A stretch of 13,733 nt of DNA, taken from assembly GCA_964555515.1 (NCBI GenBank), contig CAZKSJ010000025.1, forward strand, positions 1 to 13,733, in the 5' to 3' direction. The DNA comes from UBA1388 sp964555515 (lineage in GTDB: Bacteria; Patescibacteriota; Microgenomatia; UBA1400; PJMF01). Numbering within the stretch: position 1 is the first letter of the stretch; the number at the start of each line of letters is the position of its first letter. The notes beneath the pieces are model-generated. The model saw only the letters and a list, made by a program, of their open reading frames with translations, was not told the DNA's origin and searched no databases. Shown piece after piece: positions 7,372 through 13,026 of the stretch. The position numbers were made by a program, and so were the translations under genes.

Positions 7372-8409
7372 CTATTTCAGCCCCATTTTTTGTCTAACTT
7401 CCTCAACAGTTTCCAAAGCCAATTGCCGTGCTTTATCAGCTCCCTCAGCAATTACCCGCTCAACATATCCAGGATCCGCCTCCAATTCGCGACGCTTACT
7501 TTGAATTGGCTCTAACTGACCATAAATCGCCTCCGCCAATTCCTGCTTTAACTCACCATACCGAATACCCGCACCTTGATAATCAGCTTCGTACTTATGC
7601 CGTTTATCTGCACCTTCAAATAGTTCGACTAAGCTCAATAAATTCGCCACCCCGACCGATTCTGCTCCAGATTGATCAATAAAACGCTTGCTTGATTGAT
7701 CATCACCGACTATCTCAACTTTCCCTTGACCACTATCTGTGGGTGCAGCGGACAGCCTTTGCTTAATCGTTTCCAAATCATCTGTCAAGTTAATGTAACT
7801 TCCCTCGACGCTCTTACTCATCTTGCCTTCTCCTGTTAGTGAAGGCACGTACGCGCCCTCAGTTTTGAAGGAAACCGGCTCAGGAAAATCTGTACCATAA
7901 TCCTGATTCATCCGCCGCGCAATCTCCCGCGTCACTTCTAAATGCGGCTCCTGATCTTTGCCAACCGGCACCAACCCGGCTTTGTACAACAAAATATCGG
8001 CCGCCATTAAGACTGGATAATTCAACAAAGCCATCGTGTTGTGCTGCGGATACTGCTTGACCTTCTCTTTGAAAGTAGGCAAGTGTTGCATTTTGCCAAT
8101 TGTGGTCACAGCAGATAAATAGAAAGCCAACTCCAAATGCTCTTTCACCTCTGATTGTTGAAAAATAATCGATTGCTCCGGATCCAAGCCGACTGATAAA
8201 TAATCAATGATCACCTCACGTCTGTTCCGGCGCAGCTCTTCAACATCATACGGTGTGGTCACAGTATGTACATCTGCCACCATGTACAACGTTTGGTACC
8301 GATGATCATCTTGAAGGGCTAACATACCCTTAACTGCACCCAAGTAATTGCCCAAGTGCAACCGGCCGGTGGCGCGAATACCTGAAAGGACGCGTTTAGT
8401 AGGATTCAT
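7372..8409 (-). CDS. trpS: Tryptophanyl-tRNA synthetase
   Basis: This class Ic synthetase charges tRNA-Trp with tryptophan in the cytoplasm. The 345 residues are normal for bacterial TrpRS. It opens with SGIRATGRLHLGNYLGA (9-25), which holds the HIGH-type motif as HLGN. It continues with the DVHTVT active-site stretch (46-51), PVLMAADILLYKA (132-144), the VPVGKDQEPHLE tryptophan/ATP pocket (147-158), and ends the catalytic part with KMSKS (196-200). These motifs separate it from TyrRS. The ATG at 8409 has no spaced Shine-Dalgarno, but an extended -10 box eight bases upstream. It is followed closely by the tRNA-binding protein gene. Confidence 0.97.
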   Translation of the reverse strand: MNPTKRVLSGIRATGRLHLGNYLGAVKGMLALQDDHRYQTLYMVADVHTVTTPYDVEELRRNRREVIIDYLSVGLDPEQSIIFQQSEVKEHLELAFYLSAVTTIGKMQHLPTFKEKVKQYPQHNTMALLNYPVLMAADILLYKAGLVPVGKDQEPHLEVTREIARRMNQDYGTDFPEPVSFKTEGAYVPSLTGEGKMSKSVEGSYINLTDDLETIKQRLSAAPTDSGQGKVEIVGDDQSSKRFIDQSGAESVGVANLLSLVELFEGADKRHKYEADYQGAGIRYGELKQELAEAIYGQLEPIQSKRRELEADPGYVERVIAEGADKARQLALETVEEVRQKMGLK

Positions 8410-8417
8410 AGCCTTAT

Positions 8418-8426
8418 ATGATACCA
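8418..8426 (-). promoter_or_regulatory. Extended -10 box directly before trpS
   Basis: The minus strand reads TGgTATCAT (8418-8426), an extended -10 box that ends eight bases before the trpS ATG. The -35 position has no match, as is common with extended -10 promoters. Transcription would start at or just before the ATG, so the trpS mRNA is probably leaderless. Confidence 0.5.
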
Positions 8427-8464
8427 GGCTGGAGTTTAACTGAGAAGTAGGTTCGGGCGATTAC

Positions 8465-8710
8465 TCAGTTTGATTGATCATAACTATATATCTGGGTCAA
8501 AACATCAAACAATAGGAGGTACAGCGCGTCTGTCCGCTTGATAAGTTCATGAATCGTATTGAAATCAACCCGTGCAAGCTCACGAATTTCATGCAAAGAG
8601 ACCTGGAGAGCATTTATTTCTTGGACAATTCCATCCCGTTGTTGCCACAATCTCTCAAGCTCTTGAGAAGATTCGCCCGCACCAGATTGAAACTCAATGC
8701 TACCTATCAT
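8465..8710 (-). CDS. Small coiled-coil protein downstream of the Xer recombinase
   Basis: I do not recognise this protein of 81 residues. From the ATG at 8710 it is highly helical and charged, with a long amphipathic stretch at about 15-48 (heptad-like pattern around LERLWQQRDGIVQEI and LHEIREL) and a second helix at 51-75 ending in LYLLLFDVLTQIY. No membrane segment or catalytic motif is visible. An in-frame TTG eight codons earlier overlaps the recombinase end, but the ATG is preferred because GAGG lies 12 bases before it. Its start is four bases past the recombinase stop, so the two are surely cotranscribed. It could be a helical partner of the recombinase or an unrelated small dimeric protein. 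Confidence 0.65.
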   Translation of the reverse strand: MIGSIEFQSGAGESSQELERLWQQRDGIVQEINALQVSLHEIRELARVDFNTIHELIKRTDALYLLLFDVLTQIYSYDQSN

Positions 8711-8714
8711 AATT

Positions 8715-9584
8715 TTACAATTCCTCAATCTCAATATTGGGCTGCATCTCTGGAGCTTCGATTAACTTTAAGTATTTTTCTGTAGTAGTAATTCTCTTGT
8801 GACCAACCAGCTGTGAAATGTATACCAATGGCGTGCCAGCTTTGAGCTGTTCAACAATGAAAGTATGCCGTAGGTCATTCACTTTGGCGTCTTTAATACC
8901 CGCCAACCGGAAATATCGATCAATCGCTGTACGAATATTGCGTACTAAAAAAGGACGGCATGTTTTGGTTAAAAACAACGTTTTTTCGCGGGCCCGGGGA
9001 CGAATCGTTAAATAATCCATGATTGATTGCTTGGCAGCCGCATTCAGAGGGACTCTCCTGCCAGATCGAGAATTTTGAGGTCTAATCGTCACTACGTTGC
9101 GGTCAAAATCAACATCTTCAATTTGGAGAGCTGCTAATTCGCTAATTCTCATCCCAGTCTGCAACAACAATTCCACCACGGCGGACATTCTGGCATCGCC
9201 GCGGCAAGCATCGCGCAGGGCGCGATATTCTGTTTTGCTCAAAATACGAGGCGGAGCTTGATCATACTTGGGGTGGCTGACCACATCCGCTGGATTGTCA
9301 TTAATCATCCCTTGACTGTTCAAATAACGAAAAAAGGCCTTAATTGAATTAATTTTGCGGGAAATTGATTTACCGGTATATCGCCTGGCCTTGAGGGTAT
9401 TTTTAAAGTCCTCAATATTTTCATTGGTGACTTCTGCAATTAACTGCTTACCCTTATCCTGGACAAGAAACTCGGCTAATTGTTCAATATCTTTACTATA
9501 GGCAATCACCGTTGCGTGAGCCTTACCAGAATTTTCTAGATATTCTACAAATTGTTTATGGGCATCGGTTAAAGACTCGTTCAT
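8715..9584 (-). CDS. Xer-type tyrosine recombinase with unusual active site
   Basis: This is a site-specific tyrosine recombinase of the XerC/XerD type, probably resolving chromosome dimers or acting as an integrase. Numbering from the ATG at 9584, the 289-residue protein has an N-terminal SAM-like DNA-binding domain (about 5-95, with YSKDIEQLAEFL) and a catalytic domain (about 112-275). The two arginines are present, R146 in GMRISEL and R239 in NDLRHTF, as are H262 in VGHKRI and the nucleophile Y271 in TTEKY. The His two residues before the second Arg motif (HxxR) is Asn236, and the usual GKG lysine of the beta-hairpin is replaced (PQNSRSGRR, 169-177). An upstream TTG could add three residues. 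It is 114 bases from ftsB on the other strand. The single full-length Xer here may be the host one. Confidence 0.88.
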   Translation of the reverse strand: MNESLTDAHKQFVEYLENSGKAHATVIAYSKDIEQLAEFLVQDKGKQLIAEVTNENIEDFKNTLKARRYTGKSISRKINSIKAFFRYLNSQGMINDNPADVVSHPKYDQAPPRILSKTEYRALRDACRGDARMSAVVELLLQTGMRISELAALQIEDVDFDRNVVTIRPQNSRSGRRVPLNAAAKQSIMDYLTIRPRAREKTLFLTKTCRPFLVRNIRTAIDRYFRLAGIKDAKVNDLRHTFIVEQLKAGTPLVYISQLVGHKRITTTEKYLKLIEAPEMQPNIEIEEL

Positions 9585-9645
9585 AACCAACAACTTTCTA
9601 ATTTTTCAAAGCTTTATGCCTATACTGAATGCTACAATGGAACTG

Positions 9646-9651
9646 ATTATA
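9646..9651 (-). promoter_or_regulatory. Possible -10 box for the recombinase gene
   Basis: A perfect TATAAT on the minus strand lies about 61 bases before the recombinase ATG, with no clear -35 box. The plus strand of the same 114-base region has TATAGT at 9670-9675, 23 bases before the ftsB ATG, which may be its -10 box. Both are weak calls. Confidence 0.3.
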
Positions 9652-9698
9652 ACTCTTATTTCTGTATCTTATAGTAACATATCGTAGGACTGAATGCA

Positions 9699-10052
9699 AT
9701 GCGCTCATTCATCACTCACCCCGTCATAGTTCTACTATTTATAGTACTGGCCATAGTGTTTTATATCTCACTGGATCAAAGCGGTAAAAGAGCTGCTAAT
9801 TCAAGCCAAGAAATTCAGGAATTGGAAGCCGAAATTTCTCAAACTCAAAACGATGTGAACAAACTGGAGAGTGAGCTAAAAATTGCCGAACATCCCATCA
9901 CTGTGGAAAAAGTGATCCGCGACCAATTATTGATGCAAAAAGAAAATGAGTATGTTTTTCAGTTACCAGAGATTGAGGTAATCGAAAAACCGCCCGCACC
10001 AGTAGTTGAGCGCACGCCTTGGGAAGAGTGGCAAGAGGTGCTGTTTCAATAG
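9699..10052 (+). CDS. ftsB: FtsB/DivIC-type septum formation initiator
   Basis: This is a small bitopic cell division protein that with FtsL and FtsQ/DivIB controls septal peptidoglycan synthesis. The 117 residues show a short cytoplasmic N-terminus, one membrane helix at 8-25 and an external coiled coil at about 33-64 (SSQEIQELEAEISQTQNDV and following heptads). The conserved FtsB patch is at 68-90 (VEKVIRDQLLMQKENEYVFQLP). The tail TPWEEWQEVLF (106-116) resembles the proline-tryptophan end found in DivIC-like proteins of Gram-positives and Patescibacteria. A weak AGGA lies about nine bases before the ATG. It diverges from the recombinase and converges with the eight-cysteine gene 22 bases downstream. 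DivIC, FtsB and FtsL are hard to tell apart by sequence. Confidence 0.82.
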   Translation: MRSFITHPVIVLLFIVLAIVFYISLDQSGKRAANSSQEIQELEAEISQTQNDVNKLESELKIAEHPITVEKVIRDQLLMQKENEYVFQLPEIEVIEKPPAPVVERTPWEEWQEVLFQ

Positions 10053-10074
10053 CACTCTCTCCACAATCTTAAGC

Positions 10075-10419
10075 TCAGTCAATACACAGCATCACCGCTC
10101 GACCTTCTTCCACCACGGGCTGACAACCAACCACAATCCGCCATTCGGCACATTTGCCTCTAGTTTCAATTGGCTTATTATCTCGCCATAACTGCTCTAA
10201 TTGCTCGTCACTCAAATCAGCAATGCACAAGCTCTCACAAGCCTTAGAATCAATGCAGCCGTTACCTGCATCACTTGTCTTGATATTGCACTGATCTACA
10301 GATCCAATGCCAATTTTGCCCCAAACTCCGCCCACCGCATCGCACATTTCTTTCGTGTCTGGAATTTCTGGCAAGTCTGAAATATCTTTTGATAGAATTT
10401 CGTCTAGATCAACTTCTGT
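10075..10419 (-). CDS. Eight-cysteine extracytoplasmic-type protein (N-terminus in the gap)
   Basis: Only the last 115 residues are visible, and the reading frame runs open into the Ns, so the start and any signal peptide are missing. After an acidic lead (TEVDLDEILSKDISDLPEIPD) comes a compact domain with eight cysteines: MCDAVGG, QCNI, NGCIDSKACESLC, GKCAEW, GCQP and LCID. An even number in such regular spacing points to four disulfides and so to export outside the cytoplasm. I recall similar layouts (DAGxxC-DSxxCxxxC, then GxC, GC and a terminal CxD) in secreted proteins of proteobacteria, but cannot name a family or function. It is on the same strand as DUF5674 and the helical protein beyond the gap. 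An internal TTG at 10374 is not a credible start. Confidence 0.7.
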   Translation of the reverse strand, partial: TEVDLDEILSKDISDLPEIPDTKEMCDAVGGVWGKIGIGSVDQCNIKTSDAGNGCIDSKACESLCIADLSDEQLEQLWRDNKPIETRGKCAEWRIVVGCQPVVEEGRAVMLCID

Positions 10420-10519
10420 NNNNNNNNNNNNNNNNNNNNNNNNNNNNNNNNNNNNNNNNNNNNNNNNNNNNNNNNNNNNNNNNNNNNNNNNNNNNNNNNN
10501 NNNNNNNNNNNNNNNNNNN
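10420..10519. other. Assembly gap of 100 Ns
   Basis: Exactly 100 Ns fill this interval, the usual placeholder for a scaffold join of unknown length. It holds the end of the helical-protein gene and the start of the eight-cysteine gene, and possibly more. The distance and even order across it are set by scaffolding, not sequence. Confidence 0.99.
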
Positions 10520-10849
10520 CTTGCGATTAACTCTTGCCACGTAATTGAAGGCGCGAAAGTATTTTTGCCAACTTAAATCTGTGGAGTGATATTGGTTGGC
10601 ATACACAAAATCGTCAATCAAACATTCTTTGACTCTCATCAGTTCTTTAAGCGTGGAACCCTTATCTATATGCTGCTGCGCTGTCAAATTGATCAGTTCC
10701 AGGGCACGAAATAATGCATGACTGACAAACTTTGGTTGATTTTTTGCTCGCCACTTAATCATCCGCTCTACTTCGCTACCAATGTTTGCCATCTGCTCAG
10801 CCAAACTCAGCTCATTCCATCTGCCAGATGACAATTGTTGGTGTTGCAT
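10520..10849 (-). CDS. Small helical protein of unknown function (C-terminus in the gap)
   Basis: The 110 visible residues start at the ATG at 10849, which has AAGGAG (10860-10865) ten bases upstream, inside the end of the DUF5674 gene. It is all-helical with the stretch LSLAEQMANIGSEVERMIKWR (14-34), then ALFRALELINLT (45-56), a helix rich in charge at 66-80, and YFRAFNYVARVNRK at the visible end. I recall proteins with this LAEQ..NIGSEV...KW pattern as common small hypothetical proteins of Patescibacteria, ending soon after this point, so little is likely missing. It has no membrane segment and no catalytic motif. The gene is seven bases after DUF5674, so the pair is translated from one mRNA. 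Confidence 0.75.
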
Positions 10850-10856
10850 CAAAAAA

Positions 10857-11207
10857 CTACTCCTTAATCACTAAATCGTTGACTATTTTCCTGATCTGAT
10901 TCCGAATTTGAGAGTCATCAACTCCTCTTGAGTTGTTTCCTTGAGAAGGACGCAAATTAATCATTGAGTCAAATTCAAGCCAATCATCAGTGCCATAAAG
11001 CTCAGGATACAAATTAATTCCCCACAACGATTGCTGTTTAGAACCAGTTCGCAGTAATGTCACTTCTTCATCTGCATGCAACTCACCATTGATTGCCATC
11101 ACACATCGATCAATGTCAACAACTGCTTTCACTATGTCGCCAAATATCTTAGCAGCTTCTTGCTCTAACTCCTGAAGAGTAATTTGCCTGTCAATAATTT
11201 TGATCAT
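10857..11207 (-). CDS. DUF5674 family protein
   Basis: This is a 116-residue protein of a family of unknown function found in Patescibacteria and some Cyanobacteria. Recognisable stretches are AVVDIDRCVMAINGELHADEE (about 29-49), the NLYPE patch (65-69) and FDSMINLRPSQGN (79-91), followed by a basic helix at the end. Conserved Asp, His and Glu in GELHADEE and the Arg of LRPSQGN suggest binding of a metal or charged ligand, but no reaction is known to me. The ATG at 11207 has no Shine-Dalgarno, but an extended -10 box nine bases upstream. Its end carries the ribosome site for the helical protein gene. It diverges from the TPR gene 65 bases away. Confidence 0.88.
   Translation of the reverse strand: MIKIIDRQITLQELEQEAAKIFGDIVKAVVDIDRCVMAINGELHADEEVTLLRTGSKQQSLWGINLYPELYGTDDWLEFDSMINLRPSQGNNSRGVDDSQIRNQIRKIVNDLVIKE
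10860..10865 (-). promoter_or_regulatory. Strong Shine-Dalgarno for the small helical protein
   Basis: AAGGAG lies within the last codons of DUF5674, ten bases before the ATG at 10849. It decides that ATG over the in-frame TTG just upstream. It also shows that the organism does use Shine-Dalgarno sites inside operons. Confidence 0.8.
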
Positions 11208-11216
11208 ATTAAGGGC

Positions 11217-11225
11217 ATTTTAGCA
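11217..11225 (-). promoter_or_regulatory. Extended -10 box directly before the DUF5674 gene
   Basis: The minus strand reads TGcTAAAAT, ending nine bases before the DUF5674 ATG, so its mRNA would be almost leaderless. The site overlaps the -35 box of the divergent TPR promoter. Confidence 0.5.
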
Positions 11226-11248
11226 TGCGGTGATTTATCAGGTATAAT
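11220..11248 (+). promoter_or_regulatory. Promoter of the TPR gene
   Basis: A perfect -10 box TATAAT (11243-11248) is placed 17 bases after TTAGCA (11220-11225, four of six matches to the -35 consensus). The start would be near 11255, and GAAGGGGA (11262-11269) then serves as a ribosome site for the ATG at 11273. Confidence 0.7.
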
Positions 11249-11272
11249 ATCAACACTGATTGAAGGGGATTT

Positions 11273-11761
11273 ATGAGTTTAAATAAACTAATTCAACAAG
11301 GAGAAAAACTTCTTATTTCAGGAGACTTTGAAGAAGCTGCTGAGGTTTTAACGAAAGCATTAATCAAAGAGCCTCACAACCCCGAAATATATTACTTACT
11401 CGGTGATGCTTTATGCAAATTACGTCGCTTTGAAGACGCTATCACCCTACTCCGTAAAGCAAATCGGCTTTTGCCTCATAATCCACAGATTATTCACTTG
11501 CTTGGGTGGTCATTATTCATGAACAATGAGATTGAGGCTGGTCGGTTACTCTTGGAATCAGTGTTAAAAATTGACCCCACAAATCAACAACTTTTCGCCG
11601 ATTTAACAGTACTAGAAATGAAGGAGGGAAATATTGGTAAAGCTAGGGAGTACTGTGATCAAGCAATTATGATTTTTCCAGACGATCCCATGATTCAAAA
11701 ACTAAACTCGATGCTTCTCCGGGTGGAGCGCATTCAGAAAATGACTCATCCGGTCAATTGA
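11273..11761 (+). CDS. Tetratricopeptide repeat protein
   Basis: This is a 162-residue protein made of about four TPR units at 3-36, 37-70, 71-104 and 105-138, each 34 residues long. The repeats carry the usual pattern, as in GDFEEAAEVLTKALIKEPHNP and RRFEDAITLLRKANRLLPHNP. There is no signal peptide or membrane helix, so it is a cytoplasmic scaffold for protein contacts. The partner is unknown. The ATG has a good Shine-Dalgarno and promoter. The gene stands alone and diverges from DUF5674. The final 24 residues after the last repeat are helical and basic and have no known motif. Confidence 0.9.
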   Translation: MSLNKLIQQGEKLLISGDFEEAAEVLTKALIKEPHNPEIYYLLGDALCKLRRFEDAITLLRKANRLLPHNPQIIHLLGWSLFMNNEIEAGRLLLESVLKIDPTNQQLFADLTVLEMKEGNIGKAREYCDQAIMIFPDDPMIQKLNSMLLRVERIQKMTHPVN

Positions 11762-12123
11762 GTTAAGCAGATAGATTGAATTTATTGATGGGATGTTTCT
11801 ATCAGACAGTTTATCCCCAAGGATTAAATCATTGACCATAACTCCGGACATTCCCTCGCCTAAATCGGTCAGATTCAACAACTCATATTTAAGCACAGAT
11901 TTGAAATAAGAAATGAGACGGGTGGTCTTTCTGATTTAATACTTATTGTGATTATCGATATCCATGCCCCTTGTTCGACTTCACCAATTGTTGCCATCCT
12001 CCTAGATACCTGCACCCATTCTTCGCTTCACTTGGTGACACGGTATTGCGGTGACATGCCTTTTTTGTTGATAGACTTTAAAGCTCTACTCGCCACGTGG
12101 GTCAGGAATCTCAGCTCCTTAAA
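11762..12123. other. 362-base stretch without an intact gene
   Basis: No convincing coding region fits here. The minus strand keeps one frame open from 11702 to about 11929, but its last third is antisense to the TPR gene and upstream the frame is broken by several stops. On the minus strand GGTGAAGTCGAACAAGG (11969-11985) is one base short of the 3'-terminal 16S rRNA motif. A seven-base direct repeat GGTGACA occurs at 12034-12040 and 12050-12056. No tRNA fold or strong terminator was seen. It separates core genes from the A/T-rich GNAT/CoA-transferase pair, so it may be a decayed insertion border. Confidence 0.5.
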
Positions 12124-13026
12124 TTAAAGAATATCTCCGCCACTTATCAACCAGTCATTTGGCTGATTAGAAAGTGATTTTGATTTTAAAGTAAAATAAA
12201 TCTCTATATTTTTTACTGCAAGAGAACGCGATGGCAGAGCTAACTTCCAAAAATGATTTGGCATGTACGTGAAGCTGATGATTAGCTTCTTCTTAGCCAA
12301 GGCTTCATATCTAAGCGCTTCAAATATTAAGCGATAAGATTCTGGTTTTTCATCGGTAACAATCTCTGACACAACATACACATTTCTGGAAATGTGCGTT
12401 ACTGCATAGCCAACTAGCTCATTTTGAAATCTAATTTCAATAAAGTGATATTTATTTTTAGGATGTCGTACATAGCGCCAATTGTAATAAGGTTTTGATT
12501 TGACAAATGAACTGAAATAATGCTTTTTATTATTTAAATACTCTTTAGGAATATTGGCAACTTCTATAGTTGTGGTAGAGTTATTTTGTAACTTCGATAA
12601 CCAGTATGCTGTTTGCAATTTTCCAATTACCTGGTATCCAATGGAACGAGAATTTTTGTCAATAAGAACTCCGCTTGCATTTGAAAAACCAAAGTAATTT
12701 TCAATTTTGGAATTACTTTCAATTGCCTTGGTGAGTTGTGAAACATATCCACGACGTCGGTATTCAGGATGGGTAGCCTGCACCGCACAGGAAAAACATT
12801 CAATCGAATGAAGTTTATTGGCATAACACCTTGCTGGAGTAAAACAAACAAACGCAACTGCACAAGATCTCTCTATACCAACTCTAGCCAAAGTACGATT
12901 AGCGAATAGCGGATCAAAGTGCTTCCACAAAAATGAAGACTTTGTGATTTTCTTTTGTGGAAAACAGACATTTAACAAGCTAACAACTGATGGTATATCA
13001 GATTTTTCAAACTGTTTTTGATTCAT
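12124..13026 (-). CDS. GNAT-family N-acyltransferase, two-domain type
   Basis: This is an acetyl-CoA dependent transferase, probably modifying an amino group on a small molecule or sugar. The 300 residues hold an N-terminal GNAT fold (about 5-120) with the acyl-CoA loop THPEYRRRGYVSQLTKAI at 85-102, where R90-x-x-G93 matches the Q/RxxGxG/A motif, although the third position is Val. Residues 160-300 form a second part, also possibly GNAT-like (HFIEIRFQNELVGYAV), as in the longer acetyltransferases of surface-polysaccharide clusters. Its ATG overlaps the stop of the CoA-transferase gene as ATGA, so the two are translationally coupled and probably serve one pathway. The gene is visibly richer in A and T than the core genes, a sign of transfer. 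The substrate is not known. Confidence 0.78.
   Translation of the reverse strand: MNQKQFEKSDIPSVVSLLNVCFPQKKITKSSFLWKHFDPLFANRTLARVGIERSCAVAFVCFTPARCYANKLHSIECFSCAVQATHPEYRRRGYVSQLTKAIESNSKIENYFGFSNASGVLIDKNSRSIGYQVIGKLQTAYWLSKLQNNSTTTIEVANIPKEYLNNKKHYFSSFVKSKPYYNWRYVRHPKNKYHFIEIRFQNELVGYAVTHISRNVYVVSEIVTDEKPESYRLIFEALRYEALAKKKLIISFTYMPNHFWKLALPSRSLAVKNIEIYFTLKSKSLSNQPNDWLISGGDIL

Noticed and set aside
11702..11929. Minus-strand open frame of about 75 codons after the TPR gene (product containing DLGEGMSGVMVNDL)
   Set aside because: It has only a GTG start near 11896 with no ribosome site, its last 20 codons are antisense to the TPR gene, and upstream the frame is broken by stops. It could be a decayed gene, but nothing shows a known family.
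11920..12123. Protein-like frames on the minus strand just after the GNAT gene, readable if stops are ignored
   Set aside because: Each holds several in-frame stops, at about the rate expected by chance, and UGA acts as a normal stop in this genome, so recoding is not supported.
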